From Micromonospora sp. PLK6-60 (lineage in GTDB: Bacteria > Actinomycetota > Actinomycetes > Mycobacteriales > Micromonosporaceae), in the NCBI RefSeq assembly GCF_019890675.1, contig NZ_JAIOAA010000005.1:124001-188000 (forward strand): a DNA stretch of 64,000 nt. The letters are read 5' to 3'. Position 1 is the first letter of the stretch; every line of letters starts with the position of its first letter. Position numbers and translations under genes: made by a program. Below the pieces are notes generated by a model. The model ran no database searches. It had not been told where the DNA came from and saw nothing but the letters and a program-made list of their open reading frames with translations. Of the stretch, positions 11,159 to 18,796 are shown piece after piece.

Positions 11159-12784
11159 TCACCGCGTCGGGTATCCCGCCGCCCGGACCAGTTGCCGCGC
11201 GGCGACCACGGCGGCGCGCACGATCAGCACCGGGTGGTAGAGGTCCTTGTCGTGCCACAGTGGCGTGTCGGTGGCGGTGCCGTCCGGGTCGTCGTCGAGG
11301 AAGTCGACCGCCCGGCGCACGGCGGCCGCCACGCCGGGGCCGGCCGGCCGCCCGGTGCCGAGCAGCACGTGCAGGGCGTACGCGGTCTCCTCGGCCGTGC
11401 CGCCCCACCGCCCCCACGACCCGTCGGCGCGCTGGCTGGCGAGCACCCAGTCGACCGCCCGGTCGACCGCCCGCCGCGCCCGGTCCGGGGCGTACCCGGC
11501 CAGGCTCACCGCGACGCTCGCGGTCGCGTAGTACGCCGAGGCGTGCCACCGGTCCGTCCAGCTGCCGTCGGGCAGTTGGCCGTCGAGGAGCCAGCCCGCC
11601 ACCCGCTGCGCCGCCGAGGCGTGCTCCGGCGACCCGGCGTGCCGGGCGTGCCAGCCCAGCGCCTCCAGCACGTGGGCGTTCGTGGTGACCGAGCTGCCGT
11701 CCTCGCCCCGCCAGGTGCAGAAGTGGGCGCCGGTGTCGTACTCCCGCAGGCTGTCCGGGGGCACCGGCCGGCCGAGCCGGGCCAGCGCGTAGAGGGCGAC
11801 GGAAGTGGTGTCGGCGTCCGTGGGCAGGCCGGGCGAGGTGGCCGCGCCGGTCGGCCCGATCGCGGCGGCCAGCTCGGTGAGCAGCCGCTCGGGTACGTCG
11901 CGGGCCGCGCCCGCCCGGGCCAGACTCGCCAGGACCCAGGCCCGCTCGAAGACAGTGATCGGTGTCGTGCACGGCACCGGCCCGTCCTGCGCCCCCGCGG
12001 CCCGGACCAGATAGCCGAGCGCGGCCTGGTCCACCTGCGGGTCGGCCCGGTCGCCGAGCCAGGCGGCGGTGGCGGCGGGCGACGCGCCGACCGCGCCGTG
12101 GACCGGACGGACCGCGACGCCGGCCCGGGCGGGCACGGCCAGCGCCTCGAAGGCGTGCCACAGCTTCTGCGGGACGGGCCGGCCGGCGACCAGCAACGCG
12201 CCGACCGCCTGTGACCGACGGCGGGTCATGCCCCGCGGCAGCGGCAGCGCGGCGGGCGACCCCGGCTCCACGTCCCCGGCGGCGAGCAGCACGCCGATCC
12301 GGTCGAGCAGCTCGGGCAGGATCAGATCGACACCCGGCGTGTCCGGCACGGGCTCGTCGGCGACGAGCAGCCGATCGCGCAGCGCGGCCAGCCCCCGCGT
12401 CGCGGCCCGCGCCACCTCGTCCGGGTGCGGGCCCGGCCACCGCCGGGAGCGCAGCAGCGCCTCCACCGCACTGACCGTCGGCACCAGGGCGTACCCGCCG
12501 GGGGCGCCCCAGGCGCCGTCGGGCCGCTGGCCGGCCAACAGGTAGCGCAACCGCTCGGCGTGGCCGCCCAGCCAGGGGGCGTCGCTCACCACCCGGGCCG
12601 TCTCGTACACCGACGGTGAGACCGAGCCGGCGGGGCGGGCGGCCAGCGCGACGACCAGCTCGTGCGCGGCGGCGAGCGGGTCGGCTGGCGCGGTGTGCGT
12701 GCTGCCCGGCGTGCCGGCCCCGGCCGCACGCTGGCCCGGGACGGTCCCGGCGCGCCCCGGGGTGGTCGAGGGCGCAGCCGTCAC
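11159..12784 (-). CDS. class II diterpene cyclase (copalyl-diphosphate-synthase-like)
   Basis: A 541-residue protein of beta-gamma domain architecture, the usual size for bacterial class II diterpene cyclases. The general-acid motif is PTDADTTSVAL: Asp323 and Asp325 are kept, but the final Asp of DxDD is Thr (DxDTT). Conserved SVYETARV lies at residues 58-65. QxxxGxW-type repeats appear as QRPDGAWG, QLPDGSW and QRADGSWGRWG. It should protonate GGPP to a bicyclic diphosphate such as copalyl diphosphate for the class I enzyme next door. The GTG start overlaps the stop of that gene (GTGA). Third and last gene of the operon. From memory, the DxDTT variant occurs in some mycobacterial class II cyclases. 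Product stereochemistry cannot be read from sequence. Confidence 0.87.
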   Translation of the reverse strand: MTAAPSTTPGRAGTVPGQRAAGAGTPGSTHTAPADPLAAAHELVVALAARPAGSVSPSVYETARVVSDAPWLGGHAERLRYLLAGQRPDGAWGAPGGYALVPTVSAVEALLRSRRWPGPHPDEVARAATRGLAALRDRLLVADEPVPDTPGVDLILPELLDRIGVLLAAGDVEPGSPAALPLPRGMTRRRSQAVGALLVAGRPVPQKLWHAFEALAVPARAGVAVRPVHGAVGASPAATAAWLGDRADPQVDQAALGYLVRAAGAQDGPVPCTTPITVFERAWVLASLARAGAARDVPERLLTELAAAIGPTGAATSPGLPTDADTTSVALYALARLGRPVPPDSLREYDTGAHFCTWRGEDGSSVTTNAHVLEALGWHARHAGSPEHASAAQRVAGWLLDGQLPDGSWTDRWHASAYYATASVAVSLAGYAPDRARRAVDRAVDWVLASQRADGSWGRWGGTAEETAYALHVLLGTGRPAGPGVAAAVRRAVDFLDDDPDGTATDTPLWHDKDLYHPVLIVRAAVVAARQLVRAAGYPTR

Positions 12785-13698
12785 GACATTCCCCAGAAGT
12801 CGGCCAACTGGTAGAAGCCGCTGCTGAAGCCGATCTGCCGGGCCAGGTAGTCCGCCTCGCGGGGGCAGCTCGACCGCAGCGGGACGAGCCGGCGCCGGCA
12901 GTCCGCCACCAGCGCCGCGAGCCGGTCCCGCACCTGCGCCTCGTCCTCGACCAGCAGGAGGGCGTTCAGGTCACCCCAGCGCTGGTCGCGCTCGTAGGTG
13001 CCGAGGTCGTTGACCAGGCGCAGCGCCCGCTGCACCTCGTTGCTCACCGCGACCAGCTCGTCCAGATGGGCCAGGGTCGCCTCGTCACCGGTGTAGAGCC
13101 AGTGTCCGATGTTGACGATCGTGCAGGCGTGGTTGTCGGCGTTGGCGAGGTAGTCCTCCAGGCTCGGCAGGGCCGCCCGGCCGCCGGAGCGCCAGGCGTC
13201 CTTCCAGGCCCATTCCCGGGCCATCGCCTCGACCGTGGTGCGCAGGCAGTCCCGCCACAGCGGACGGTGCGCGGCGAAGGCCGGCGCCGTGTCCAGCTCC
13301 GCCTGCACCGCGGCCAGGTACGCGCCGAGGTGGTCACCGGCGGCGGGCGGCGCACCGTCGGCCACCGCCCGGCACCGCGCCACCAGCTCGGAGACCTCGT
13401 CCCGGGAGCCCGCCCGGTGGTCGATCAGCCAGTCGAGGGCGAAGCCCCACAGCACGATCCGGTTGGCGGCCCGCAACTGCCCGGCGGTGCACCAGGGGGC
13501 GCCGAAGGCAATGGCCAGCGAGATGTTGGCGAACAGCATCGGGTCGAACGGGTCGGCCGGGAACAGCCCGGGGTGGGCCGCCGCCTGCGCCTGGAGGTCG
13601 CGTTGCCCGCGCATGGCCAGGCCGCACACCCGGCCCTGCTCCTGGGCGTCGTGCAGCTGGTCCCGCTCGCGGCGGTCCTGCACGGGGGCCGGGATCAC
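12781..13698 (-). CDS. class I terpene synthase (diterpene synthase)
   Basis: A 305-residue alpha-domain terpene synthase. The first metal-binding motif is atypical: LDWLID (Asp89, Asp93) replaces DDxxD. The NSE triad is VNDLGTYERD (Asn230, Thr234, Asp238), with Asp in place of the usual Glu. Together with the adjacent class II cyclase this suggests ionisation and cyclisation of a copalyl-type diphosphate, as in the isopimaradiene-type operon of Salinispora (recalled from literature). The start is the GTG at 13698, because it overlaps the P450 stop by 4 nt (GTGA); the frame stays open further upstream but inside the P450 gene. A stand-alone sesquiterpene synthase is less likely given the operon. 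Confidence 0.85.
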   Translation of the reverse strand: MIPAPVQDRRERDQLHDAQEQGRVCGLAMRGQRDLQAQAAAHPGLFPADPFDPMLFANISLAIAFGAPWCTAGQLRAANRIVLWGFALDWLIDHRAGSRDEVSELVARCRAVADGAPPAAGDHLGAYLAAVQAELDTAPAFAAHRPLWRDCLRTTVEAMAREWAWKDAWRSGGRAALPSLEDYLANADNHACTIVNIGHWLYTGDEATLAHLDELVAVSNEVQRALRLVNDLGTYERDQRWGDLNALLLVEDEAQVRDRLAALVADCRRRLVPLRSSCPREADYLARQIGFSSGFYQLADFWGMS

Positions 13699-15095
13699 CC
13701 GCGCCCCCGGCCGGACACGCGGGTGAGGGAGATCATGACCGGGCGGCCCGGCCGCAGCGCCGCCCCCAGTTGCTTCGGCGGCATGCCCCGCTCGCGCAGC
13801 CGGAACCGGTAGCGGCTGAGGATGGTGGCGATCACCAGCGGGGCCTCCTGGTTGAACAGGTGCATGCCGATGCACTGGTGCTCCCCGCCCCCGAAGGGGA
13901 AGAACGCGTACCGGTGGGCACGGCGCGGCTGGTCGGGAGCGAACCGCTCGGGATCGAAGACGTCCGGACGATCCCAGTGCCGGGCCAGCCGCTGAGTGAC
14001 GTACGGGCTGATGACCACGAGGTCGCCGGCCCGGATCCGGGTGCCGCCGATCTCGTCGTCCGCCACCGCGCTGCGCGGGAGAAGCCAACCCGCCGGATAC
14101 ATCCGCACAAGCTCGTCAGTGATCATCCGGGTGTAGGTGAGCCGTTCGAGCTGCTCCCGACTGACCGCGGCGTCCGGATCCACCACCTCGTCCAGCTCCG
14201 CATAGAGCCGCCGGGCGACCTGCGGGTGGGCGTCCAGGATGGGCCAGAGCCAGGTCAGCACCGCGTAGGTGGTCTCGGTGGCAGTGGCGAACACCGACAC
14301 CACGTCGCCGCGGACCCGCCGCTCGTCCAGCGGGCGACCGTCGGCGTCGCGGGCGCGGGCGAGGCTGGCCAGCAGGTCGTCGCCGTCGCGCGGCTGTTCC
14401 CGCTCGGCCCGCACCAGCGGGACCATGATCGAGTCGACCACCTCGATGGACCGGCGCAGCGTCCGGTCGCCCGGGACCGGGACGGCATCGGGCAGGAACG
14501 GCAGCAGCAGCCGCCCCCGCAGCGCCGCCGAGATGCGGTTCTGGGCGGCCACGATCCGCAGTTGGTCGGCGGTCGACAGCCGGTTGGCGAAGAAGACGCT
14601 GCTGATCCCCTGGCAGATGATCCGGCCCAGCTCGGCCCCGATGTCCAGCCACCGGCCGGAGCGGGCCGGCTCTTCGAACTCGTCGACGGCGGCGCTGACG
14701 GCCTGGCTGATGGAATCCACCAGCCCGTCGATCCGCTTGGCGGTGAAGTGCGGTTGTATCCGGGCCCGGCTGTCCTGCCATGGTGGCCCGTCGGACATGA
14801 TGCCCTCGCCGGTGAGCCGGCGCACCGGCCGCCAGAGCAGGTTGTCACCGCCGCGCACGTAGTTGGTCGCGTTGTCGCGCACCACGTGCTGCACGTGCGA
14901 CGGTTCCGTCACCAGGTACGGTCGCAGGGTCCCCAGATTGAGCCGGACCACCTGGTCGGGGGCCGCGTCCGCCAGCCGGACGATTTCGCGCAGCGGGTCG
15001 CGCAGCAGGCCGGGCAGGGTGCGGAGCAGGGGCACGGCGTGCGCGCCCCGGGCCGCTGAGCCGGCGGAGTCGAGTTTGGCCATCGCGTCCGGCAC
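13695..15095 (-). CDS. cytochrome P450, terpene-operon hydroxylase
   Basis: A 466-residue P450. The heme-binding loop is FPFGGGEHQCIG with Cys408, the ExxR motif is DELVRM, and the I-helix oxygen-activation motif is ATATETT, where Glu replaces the usual Asp. No N-terminal membrane anchor is present, so it is a soluble bacterial P450 needing external ferredoxin and reductase, neither of which lies nearby. Its length and C-helix (PPWQDSRARIQPHF) recall eukaryote-like or CYP1051-type enzymes that oxidise diterpenes. GTG start with AAAGGGAG 6 nt upstream. First gene of the P450-synthase-cyclase operon, so it probably oxidises the diterpene made by the next two products. Confidence 0.88.
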   Translation of the reverse strand: MPDAMAKLDSAGSAARGAHAVPLLRTLPGLLRDPLREIVRLADAAPDQVVRLNLGTLRPYLVTEPSHVQHVVRDNATNYVRGGDNLLWRPVRRLTGEGIMSDGPPWQDSRARIQPHFTAKRIDGLVDSISQAVSAAVDEFEEPARSGRWLDIGAELGRIICQGISSVFFANRLSTADQLRIVAAQNRISAALRGRLLLPFLPDAVPVPGDRTLRRSIEVVDSIMVPLVRAEREQPRDGDDLLASLARARDADGRPLDERRVRGDVVSVFATATETTYAVLTWLWPILDAHPQVARRLYAELDEVVDPDAAVSREQLERLTYTRMITDELVRMYPAGWLLPRSAVADDEIGGTRIRAGDLVVISPYVTQRLARHWDRPDVFDPERFAPDQPRRAHRYAFFPFGGGEHQCIGMHLFNQEAPLVIATILSRYRFRLRERGMPPKQLGAALRPGRPVMISLTRVSGRGRG

Positions 15096-15116
15096 GTCGG
15101 CTCCCTTTCGGTTTGG

Positions 15117-15134
15117 GTCACCCTCCGTGGTGAC
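15117..15134. promoter_or_regulatory. candidate operator upstream of the P450 gene
   Basis: A perfect inverted repeat GTCACC-N6-GGTGAC lies 22-39 nt before the P450 start codon. Regulator unknown. Confidence 0.35.
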
Positions 15135-15169
15135 GGACAGTCATCGAACCGCTGTCCAGCGTCACGGTG

Positions 15170-15192
15170 GTGCCGAGCATGCCATTCGGCAC
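15170..15192. promoter_or_regulatory. second inverted repeat upstream of the P450 gene
   Basis: GTGCCGA-N9-TCGGCAC with perfect 7-bp arms; the spacer contains the palindrome GCATGC. It could be an operator or a leader hairpin. Confidence 0.3.
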
Positions 15193-15613
15193 CGTCACGA
15201 GGGAAGAGAAGGCGAAGGAAATTCTGCCGGTGGGAATGCTTGCCCATAAAGGATTCCGTGGCAACAATCACTCCACGCAGGACTTTCGGCGGCGTGGAAG
15301 ACCGCCCTGCTAACGCTTCCCGTCGCGGCTGACCCGGCGTCGACCCGGGGCGACTCCGACGCCCGCCCGGGGCCGGGCGTCGGCCACCGCGCCGGTCCCT
15401 TACCCCGCCGGGCGGGGCCGGCCGCCGCCGCAACCCCCTGCCGCGTCGGCCTCGGCCCGGCCCGAAGACCGCCGGCCGCGACCGCGCACCGGGGCGCGGC
15501 CGGCGCCCCGCGCCGGTCGGGCGCGACCACCGGGTTTCCCGGGCTTCGGCGTGGTGCGCGCCACGGCGCCGGTATGCGGGCGCGTGCCGGCGGTCTGTGC
15601 CAGGCTCAGGGTC

Positions 15614-15862
15614 ATGGACGACAAGACCATCCTGAGCCGCATCTCCGAACTGGTCGACGAGGAGCACCGGCTCCGCGCCTCGGCCCAGGAACACGAGGTC
15701 GGCACCGACGACGAGGCGAAGACCCGGCTGCGCGAGCTGGAGGAGTCGCTGGACCAGTGCTGGGACCTGCTGCGCCGCCGGCGGGCAGCCCGGCAGGCAC
15801 ACGGCGACCCGGACGCCCAGGGCGAGCGCCCCATCCCCGAGGTCGAGCGCTACCTCCAGTGA
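15614..15862 (+). CDS. DUF2630 family protein
   Basis: An 82-residue cytosolic protein with the DUF2630 pattern: MDDKTILSRISELVDEEH at the start, then an acidic/basic helical region (KTRLRELEESLDQCWDLLRRRRAAR) and a C-terminal ERPIPEVERYLQ. It is predicted to be mostly helical and may form a coiled coil. The function of the family is unknown. The ATG at 15614 is preceded by CTCAGG. It stands alone, ending at a strong hairpin shared with the convergent kinase gene. Confidence 0.85.
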   Translation: MDDKTILSRISELVDEEHRLRASAQEHEVGTDDEAKTRLRELEESLDQCWDLLRRRRAARQAHGDPDAQGERPIPEVERYLQ

Positions 15863-15895
15863 CACCCGGCGGGACGGGCCGCGCCGGCCGGACGT

Positions 15896-15928
15896 CCGCC
15901 ACCCGCCCCGGCGAGGGGCGGGTGGCGG
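15896..15928. terminator. bidirectional hairpin terminator
   Basis: A perfect 14-bp stem (CCGCCACCCGCCCC and complement) with a GGCGA loop, between the convergent DUF2630 and RIO-like kinase genes. Confidence 0.75.
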
Positions 15929-15959
15929 CCCGGGTCGGCGCCCGCCACCGCTCCCCGGG

Positions 15960-17039
15960 TCAGCGCACCCCCGCCTCCCGCAGCAGCAACTCGGTCAGCG
16001 CGACGGGGTCCGTCCGCTCGGCCGGCAACCCGCGGGCCGCGAACCACGCCGCGACCACCCGGACGTCCCGGGCCAGGAACTCCGGACCCTGCGGGTTGGC
16101 CACCACGTCGACCACCTGGGGCAGGTCGATCAGCACCAGCCGCCCGTCGTGCACCAGCAGGTTGTACGGCGAGAGGTCACCGTGGGCGAAGCCGGCCCGG
16201 GCCAGCACCACCAGGGCGTCGACCAGCTGCCGCCAGAGCCCGCGCAGTTCCTCCGGGGCGGGGCGGAGCTGGGCCAGCCGCGGCGCGGCCGTACCCGCGT
16301 CCGCGTCCCCGACGAACTCCAGCATCAGCTCGGTGCCGAGCAACTGGACGGGGTACGGCACGGCGATGCTGCCGTGCTCGGCCCCGATCTGCCAGAGCCG
16401 GGCGAGCGCGGCGAACTCCGCCGCCGCCCACTGACCGGCGATCATCTGCCGGCCGAAGGCGGTCCGCCCGGCCATCGCCCGCATCTCGCGGGACCGGCGG
16501 ACCCGCCGCCCCTCCAGGTAGCCCGCGTCCCGGTGGAACAGCCGGTGCTGCGGGTCCCGGTAGCGCTTGACGGCCAGCAGGCACGACCGGTCGGTGTCCG
16601 GCACCGCCCGGCGGACCAGGTGGACGTCCGCCTCCTTGCCGGTCTTGAGCACCCCCAGCTCGGTGTCGCGGGCGGCCAGGTCGGTGACCAGCCAGTCCGG
16701 GTACGGTTCCGGGCCGTGCTCGGCCGCGTCCCAGGAGGACCACGGGTCCCCGTCGTCCGGGTGCGGCTCGGCGTCCCCGGTGTCGAGCTCGAGGGCGGAT
16801 TCCGGCGGCGCGGGCGCCGTCGCCCGGCCGCGCTTCAGGAAGTGTGGTTCGTCGTCGTCGAAGCGGCCCTTGCCGCGGTTACGGCGCTCTCGCGCCGCGA
16901 AGTCATGATCGCGCACTGCGTCGGTGATCCCTTGATCGAGGCTGGTGGAGGCAGGAGGAACGACCCTGCGAAGACGGCCATTACCGACCTCCTCTCCTCG
17001 ACCGGGCGGTGCCCGGGACACGCGTTCGCGCCGCACCAT
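15960..17039 (-). CDS. RIO-like serine protein kinase
   Basis: About 359 residues. The kinase region begins with LGVLKTGKEADVHLV, a RIO-type nucleotide-binding loop, followed by LLAVKRY. The catalytic loop is FAHGDLSPYNLLV and the metal-binding segment is VLIDLPQVVD, both typical of RIO1-like kinases. An N-terminal basic stretch (ARERRNRGKGRFDDDEPHF) and an acidic linker precede the kinase fold. Bacterial RIO kinases have no settled role. The start is uncertain: ATG 17039 is chosen, but TTG 17066, GTG 17036 and GTG 17021 are also in frame. A well-placed AGGAGG precedes an out-of-frame ATG at about 16983, which I do not trust. It lies downstream of the HAD gene on the same strand. Confidence 0.82.
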   Translation of the reverse strand: MVRRERVSRAPPGRGEEVGNGRLRRVVPPASTSLDQGITDAVRDHDFAARERRNRGKGRFDDDEPHFLKRGRATAPAPPESALELDTGDAEPHPDDGDPWSSWDAAEHGPEPYPDWLVTDLAARDTELGVLKTGKEADVHLVRRAVPDTDRSCLLAVKRYRDPQHRLFHRDAGYLEGRRVRRSREMRAMAGRTAFGRQMIAGQWAAAEFAALARLWQIGAEHGSIAVPYPVQLLGTELMLEFVGDADAGTAAPRLAQLRPAPEELRGLWRQLVDALVVLARAGFAHGDLSPYNLLVHDGRLVLIDLPQVVDVVANPQGPEFLARDVRVVAAWFAARGLPAERTDPVALTELLLREAGVR

Positions 17040-17093
17040 GCTCGGCCCCACGACCGGCCGGCGCAACCGAATTACCGGCGGCGCACCGGTCGG

Positions 17094-17738
17094 TCAGCCG
17101 GCGAGCACGGTGGCCACGGCGGCGATCAGCCCGTCGGCGGTACGGGTGGGGGCGAACCGGTCGTCGGCCCAGGTGCGCCCCCGGTGCAGCCAGACACTGG
17201 GCAGGCCGGCGGCGGTCGCGCCACCGATGTCCGCCTCCGGACCGTCGCCGATCACCCAGGCCCCCCGCAGCGGCAGCCGGGCCCGCTGGGCGGCCAGCGC
17301 GAAGATGCGGGGGTTGGGCTTGCTCACCCCGGCCTCCTCGGAGATCACCCAGTCGGCGACGTACCGGTCCAGGCCGGTCCGCCTGATCTTGGCGTCGTGC
17401 TGGCGGGCGGAGCCGTTGCTGACCACCACCGGGACCCAGCCGGCGTCCTTGACGATCCGCAGCGCGCAGGCGACCAGCGGATCCAGCCGGCAGCGCGCGT
17501 CCACCCCGTCGGTCAGCTCCTCGACCAGGTCGATGGAGGGCACCCGCAGGGCGTACCGGTCGCGGATGGCGTCGGCCACGTCCCACCGGTCGGTGAGCCC
17601 GTCCGCGTCGATGGACAGCAGCCAGTCCAGATCGGCCGGGGGCGCACCGACGCCGGCCAGGAACCGCTCCGCCCAGGCACGGAACGACCCGGCGCGGTCG
17701 AGCAGCGTGTTGTCCAGGTCCAGCAGGAGCAGTGGCAC
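17094..17738 (-). CDS. HAD-superfamily hydrolase
   Basis: A 214-residue haloacid-dehalogenase-like phosphatase. Motif I is LLDLDNTLLDR (the nucleophile Asp is the first Asp), motif II is VVSNGSA, the motif III Lys is in GVSKPNPRIF, and motif IV is VIGDGPEADIGGA. A helical cap follows motif I, so it belongs to subfamily IA. Expected to dephosphorylate a small phosphometabolite; the substrate cannot be assigned. GTG start. It is on the same strand as the RIO-like kinase, about 55 bp upstream. Confidence 0.85.
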   Translation of the reverse strand: MPLLLLDLDNTLLDRAGSFRAWAERFLAGVGAPPADLDWLLSIDADGLTDRWDVADAIRDRYALRVPSIDLVEELTDGVDARCRLDPLVACALRIVKDAGWVPVVVSNGSARQHDAKIRRTGLDRYVADWVISEEAGVSKPNPRIFALAAQRARLPLRGAWVIGDGPEADIGGATAAGLPSVWLHRGRTWADDRFAPTRTADGLIAAVATVLAG

Positions 17739-17793
17739 CGGGAAACCCTACGGGACGGCTCGCCCGGCCGACAGGTCCGGCGGCCGGCGCGGC

Positions 17794-18675
17794 TCAACCC
17801 GTCAGGGTGGTCCGGCGGGCGCCCTGGTCCGGCAGCCGGTCGGCGAGCATGGTGTGGGCCGCCCGGGTCTCGGCCAGCACGCCGGGATCGCAGGTGGTCA
17901 CGAGCACGTCCGCGCCGGTGTCGGCGCCCCGGACCAACGGCCGGCCCTGCGGGTCGTAGACGGCGGCCCCGCCGTTGAACCGCCACGGCGGCGGGCCGCC
18001 GACCGCGTTGGCGAAGACGACGTACATGGTGTTGTCGAGGGCGCGGGCGGCGTAGTAGAGGTCGCGCCGGTGCTCGGAACCGGCGAGGTAGCCGGACGGG
18101 CACAGGTAGCCGTGCGCGCCGTCGGCGGCGGCCGCCCGGCCGTGCTCCGGGAAGCAACCGTCGTAGCAGACGCCCAGGCCGAGCCGCCAGCCGTCGACGA
18201 CCAGGGTGGCGCCCCGGTCGCCGGGGCTGAACAGCTCCCGCTCCCCGCTCCAGAGCTGCTGCTTGTGGTAGGCCGCGGTGACCGTGCCGGCCCGGTCGAC
18301 GACCAGCACGGCGATGGTCCGGCGCCGGTCCGGGTGGCGGACCGCCGCGCCGACCACCACCGTCACCCCGCCGTCCCGGGCCGCGGCGCGCAGCGGGTCC
18401 AGGCGCGGGTCGGTCACCAGCCCGGCGTGGTCGGCCACCACGTCGGTCCCGGCCGGGTCGGCGGCCAGCGTCGGCGGATGGTACGCGGGCAGGAACAGCT
18501 CGGGCAGCACCGCGACCCGGGCCCCCGCGGCGGCGGCCCGGCGGGCCAGGTCGGCGGCCACCCGCGCGTTGCCCGACAGCTCCCCCGGGGCCGGTTCGGC
18601 CTGGACGGCCGCCACCACGAGCGGGACGGTGGGCAGTGCGGCGGCGCCGGCCGGGTCGGCCTCGGGTGCGGTCAC
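17794..18675 (-). CDS. carbon-nitrogen hydrolase (nitrilase superfamily)
   Basis: A 293-residue nitrilase-fold enzyme with the catalytic triad Glu59 (LPELF), Lys138 (YHKQQLW) and Cys170 (GVCYDGCFPE). A fourth conserved region is ALDNTMYVVFANAVGG. The family hydrolyses amides, carbamoyl compounds or nitriles; the active-site context looks like an amidase rather than a true nitrilase. A signal peptide is not evident. Same strand as the HAD gene, 55 bp apart; divergent from the AcnR-like regulator. The physiological substrate is unknown. Confidence 0.85.
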   Translation of the reverse strand: MTAPEADPAGAAALPTVPLVVAAVQAEPAPGELSGNARVAADLARRAAAAGARVAVLPELFLPAYHPPTLAADPAGTDVVADHAGLVTDPRLDPLRAAARDGGVTVVVGAAVRHPDRRRTIAVLVVDRAGTVTAAYHKQQLWSGERELFSPGDRGATLVVDGWRLGLGVCYDGCFPEHGRAAAADGAHGYLCPSGYLAGSEHRRDLYYAARALDNTMYVVFANAVGGPPPWRFNGGAAVYDPQGRPLVRGADTGADVLVTTCDPGVLAETRAAHTMLADRLPDQGARRTTLTG

Positions 18676-18744
18676 CGGCCGATCGTAACCGGACTCGGCC
18701 GGCCGTCCCGATCATGGACCTCGCGGCTGGCGGGACCCGCCTCC

Positions 18745-18763
18745 CAAGCCGTACGTACGGTTT
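18745..18763. promoter_or_regulatory. candidate autoregulatory operator of the AcnR-like gene
   Basis: The site CAAGCCGTACGTACGGTTT contains a perfect 12-bp palindrome CCGTACGTACGG. It lies in the upstream region shared with the divergent amidohydrolase gene and matches the site upstream of acnA at 17 of 19 positions. A possible -35 (TTGCCT, 18762-18767) overlaps its right edge, so binding could block transcription. Confidence 0.55.
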
Positions 18764-18796
18764 GCCTACGGCCTTCCGACCTGCCACGATCGTCTC

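Larger units (their letters stand above)
15096..15613. other. 518-bp region upstream of the diterpene operon, no gene seen
   Basis: No convincing coding frame. It holds the divergent upstream regions of the P450 operon (minus) and the DUF2630 gene (plus). Two inverted repeats lie close to the P450 start (15117-15134 and 15170-15192). The patch around 15230-15275 is less GC-rich than its surroundings and is a likely promoter area for the operon, although no clear -35/-10 pair is visible. The part from 15330 to 15540 is extremely GC-rich with short C/G runs. Confidence 0.55.

Noticed and set aside
16950..17000. ATG near 16983 with an excellent AGGAGG as start of the RIO-like kinase
   Set aside because: It is out of frame with the conserved kinase sequence and would give an unrelated peptide. 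A frameshift is possible but nothing else supports it.
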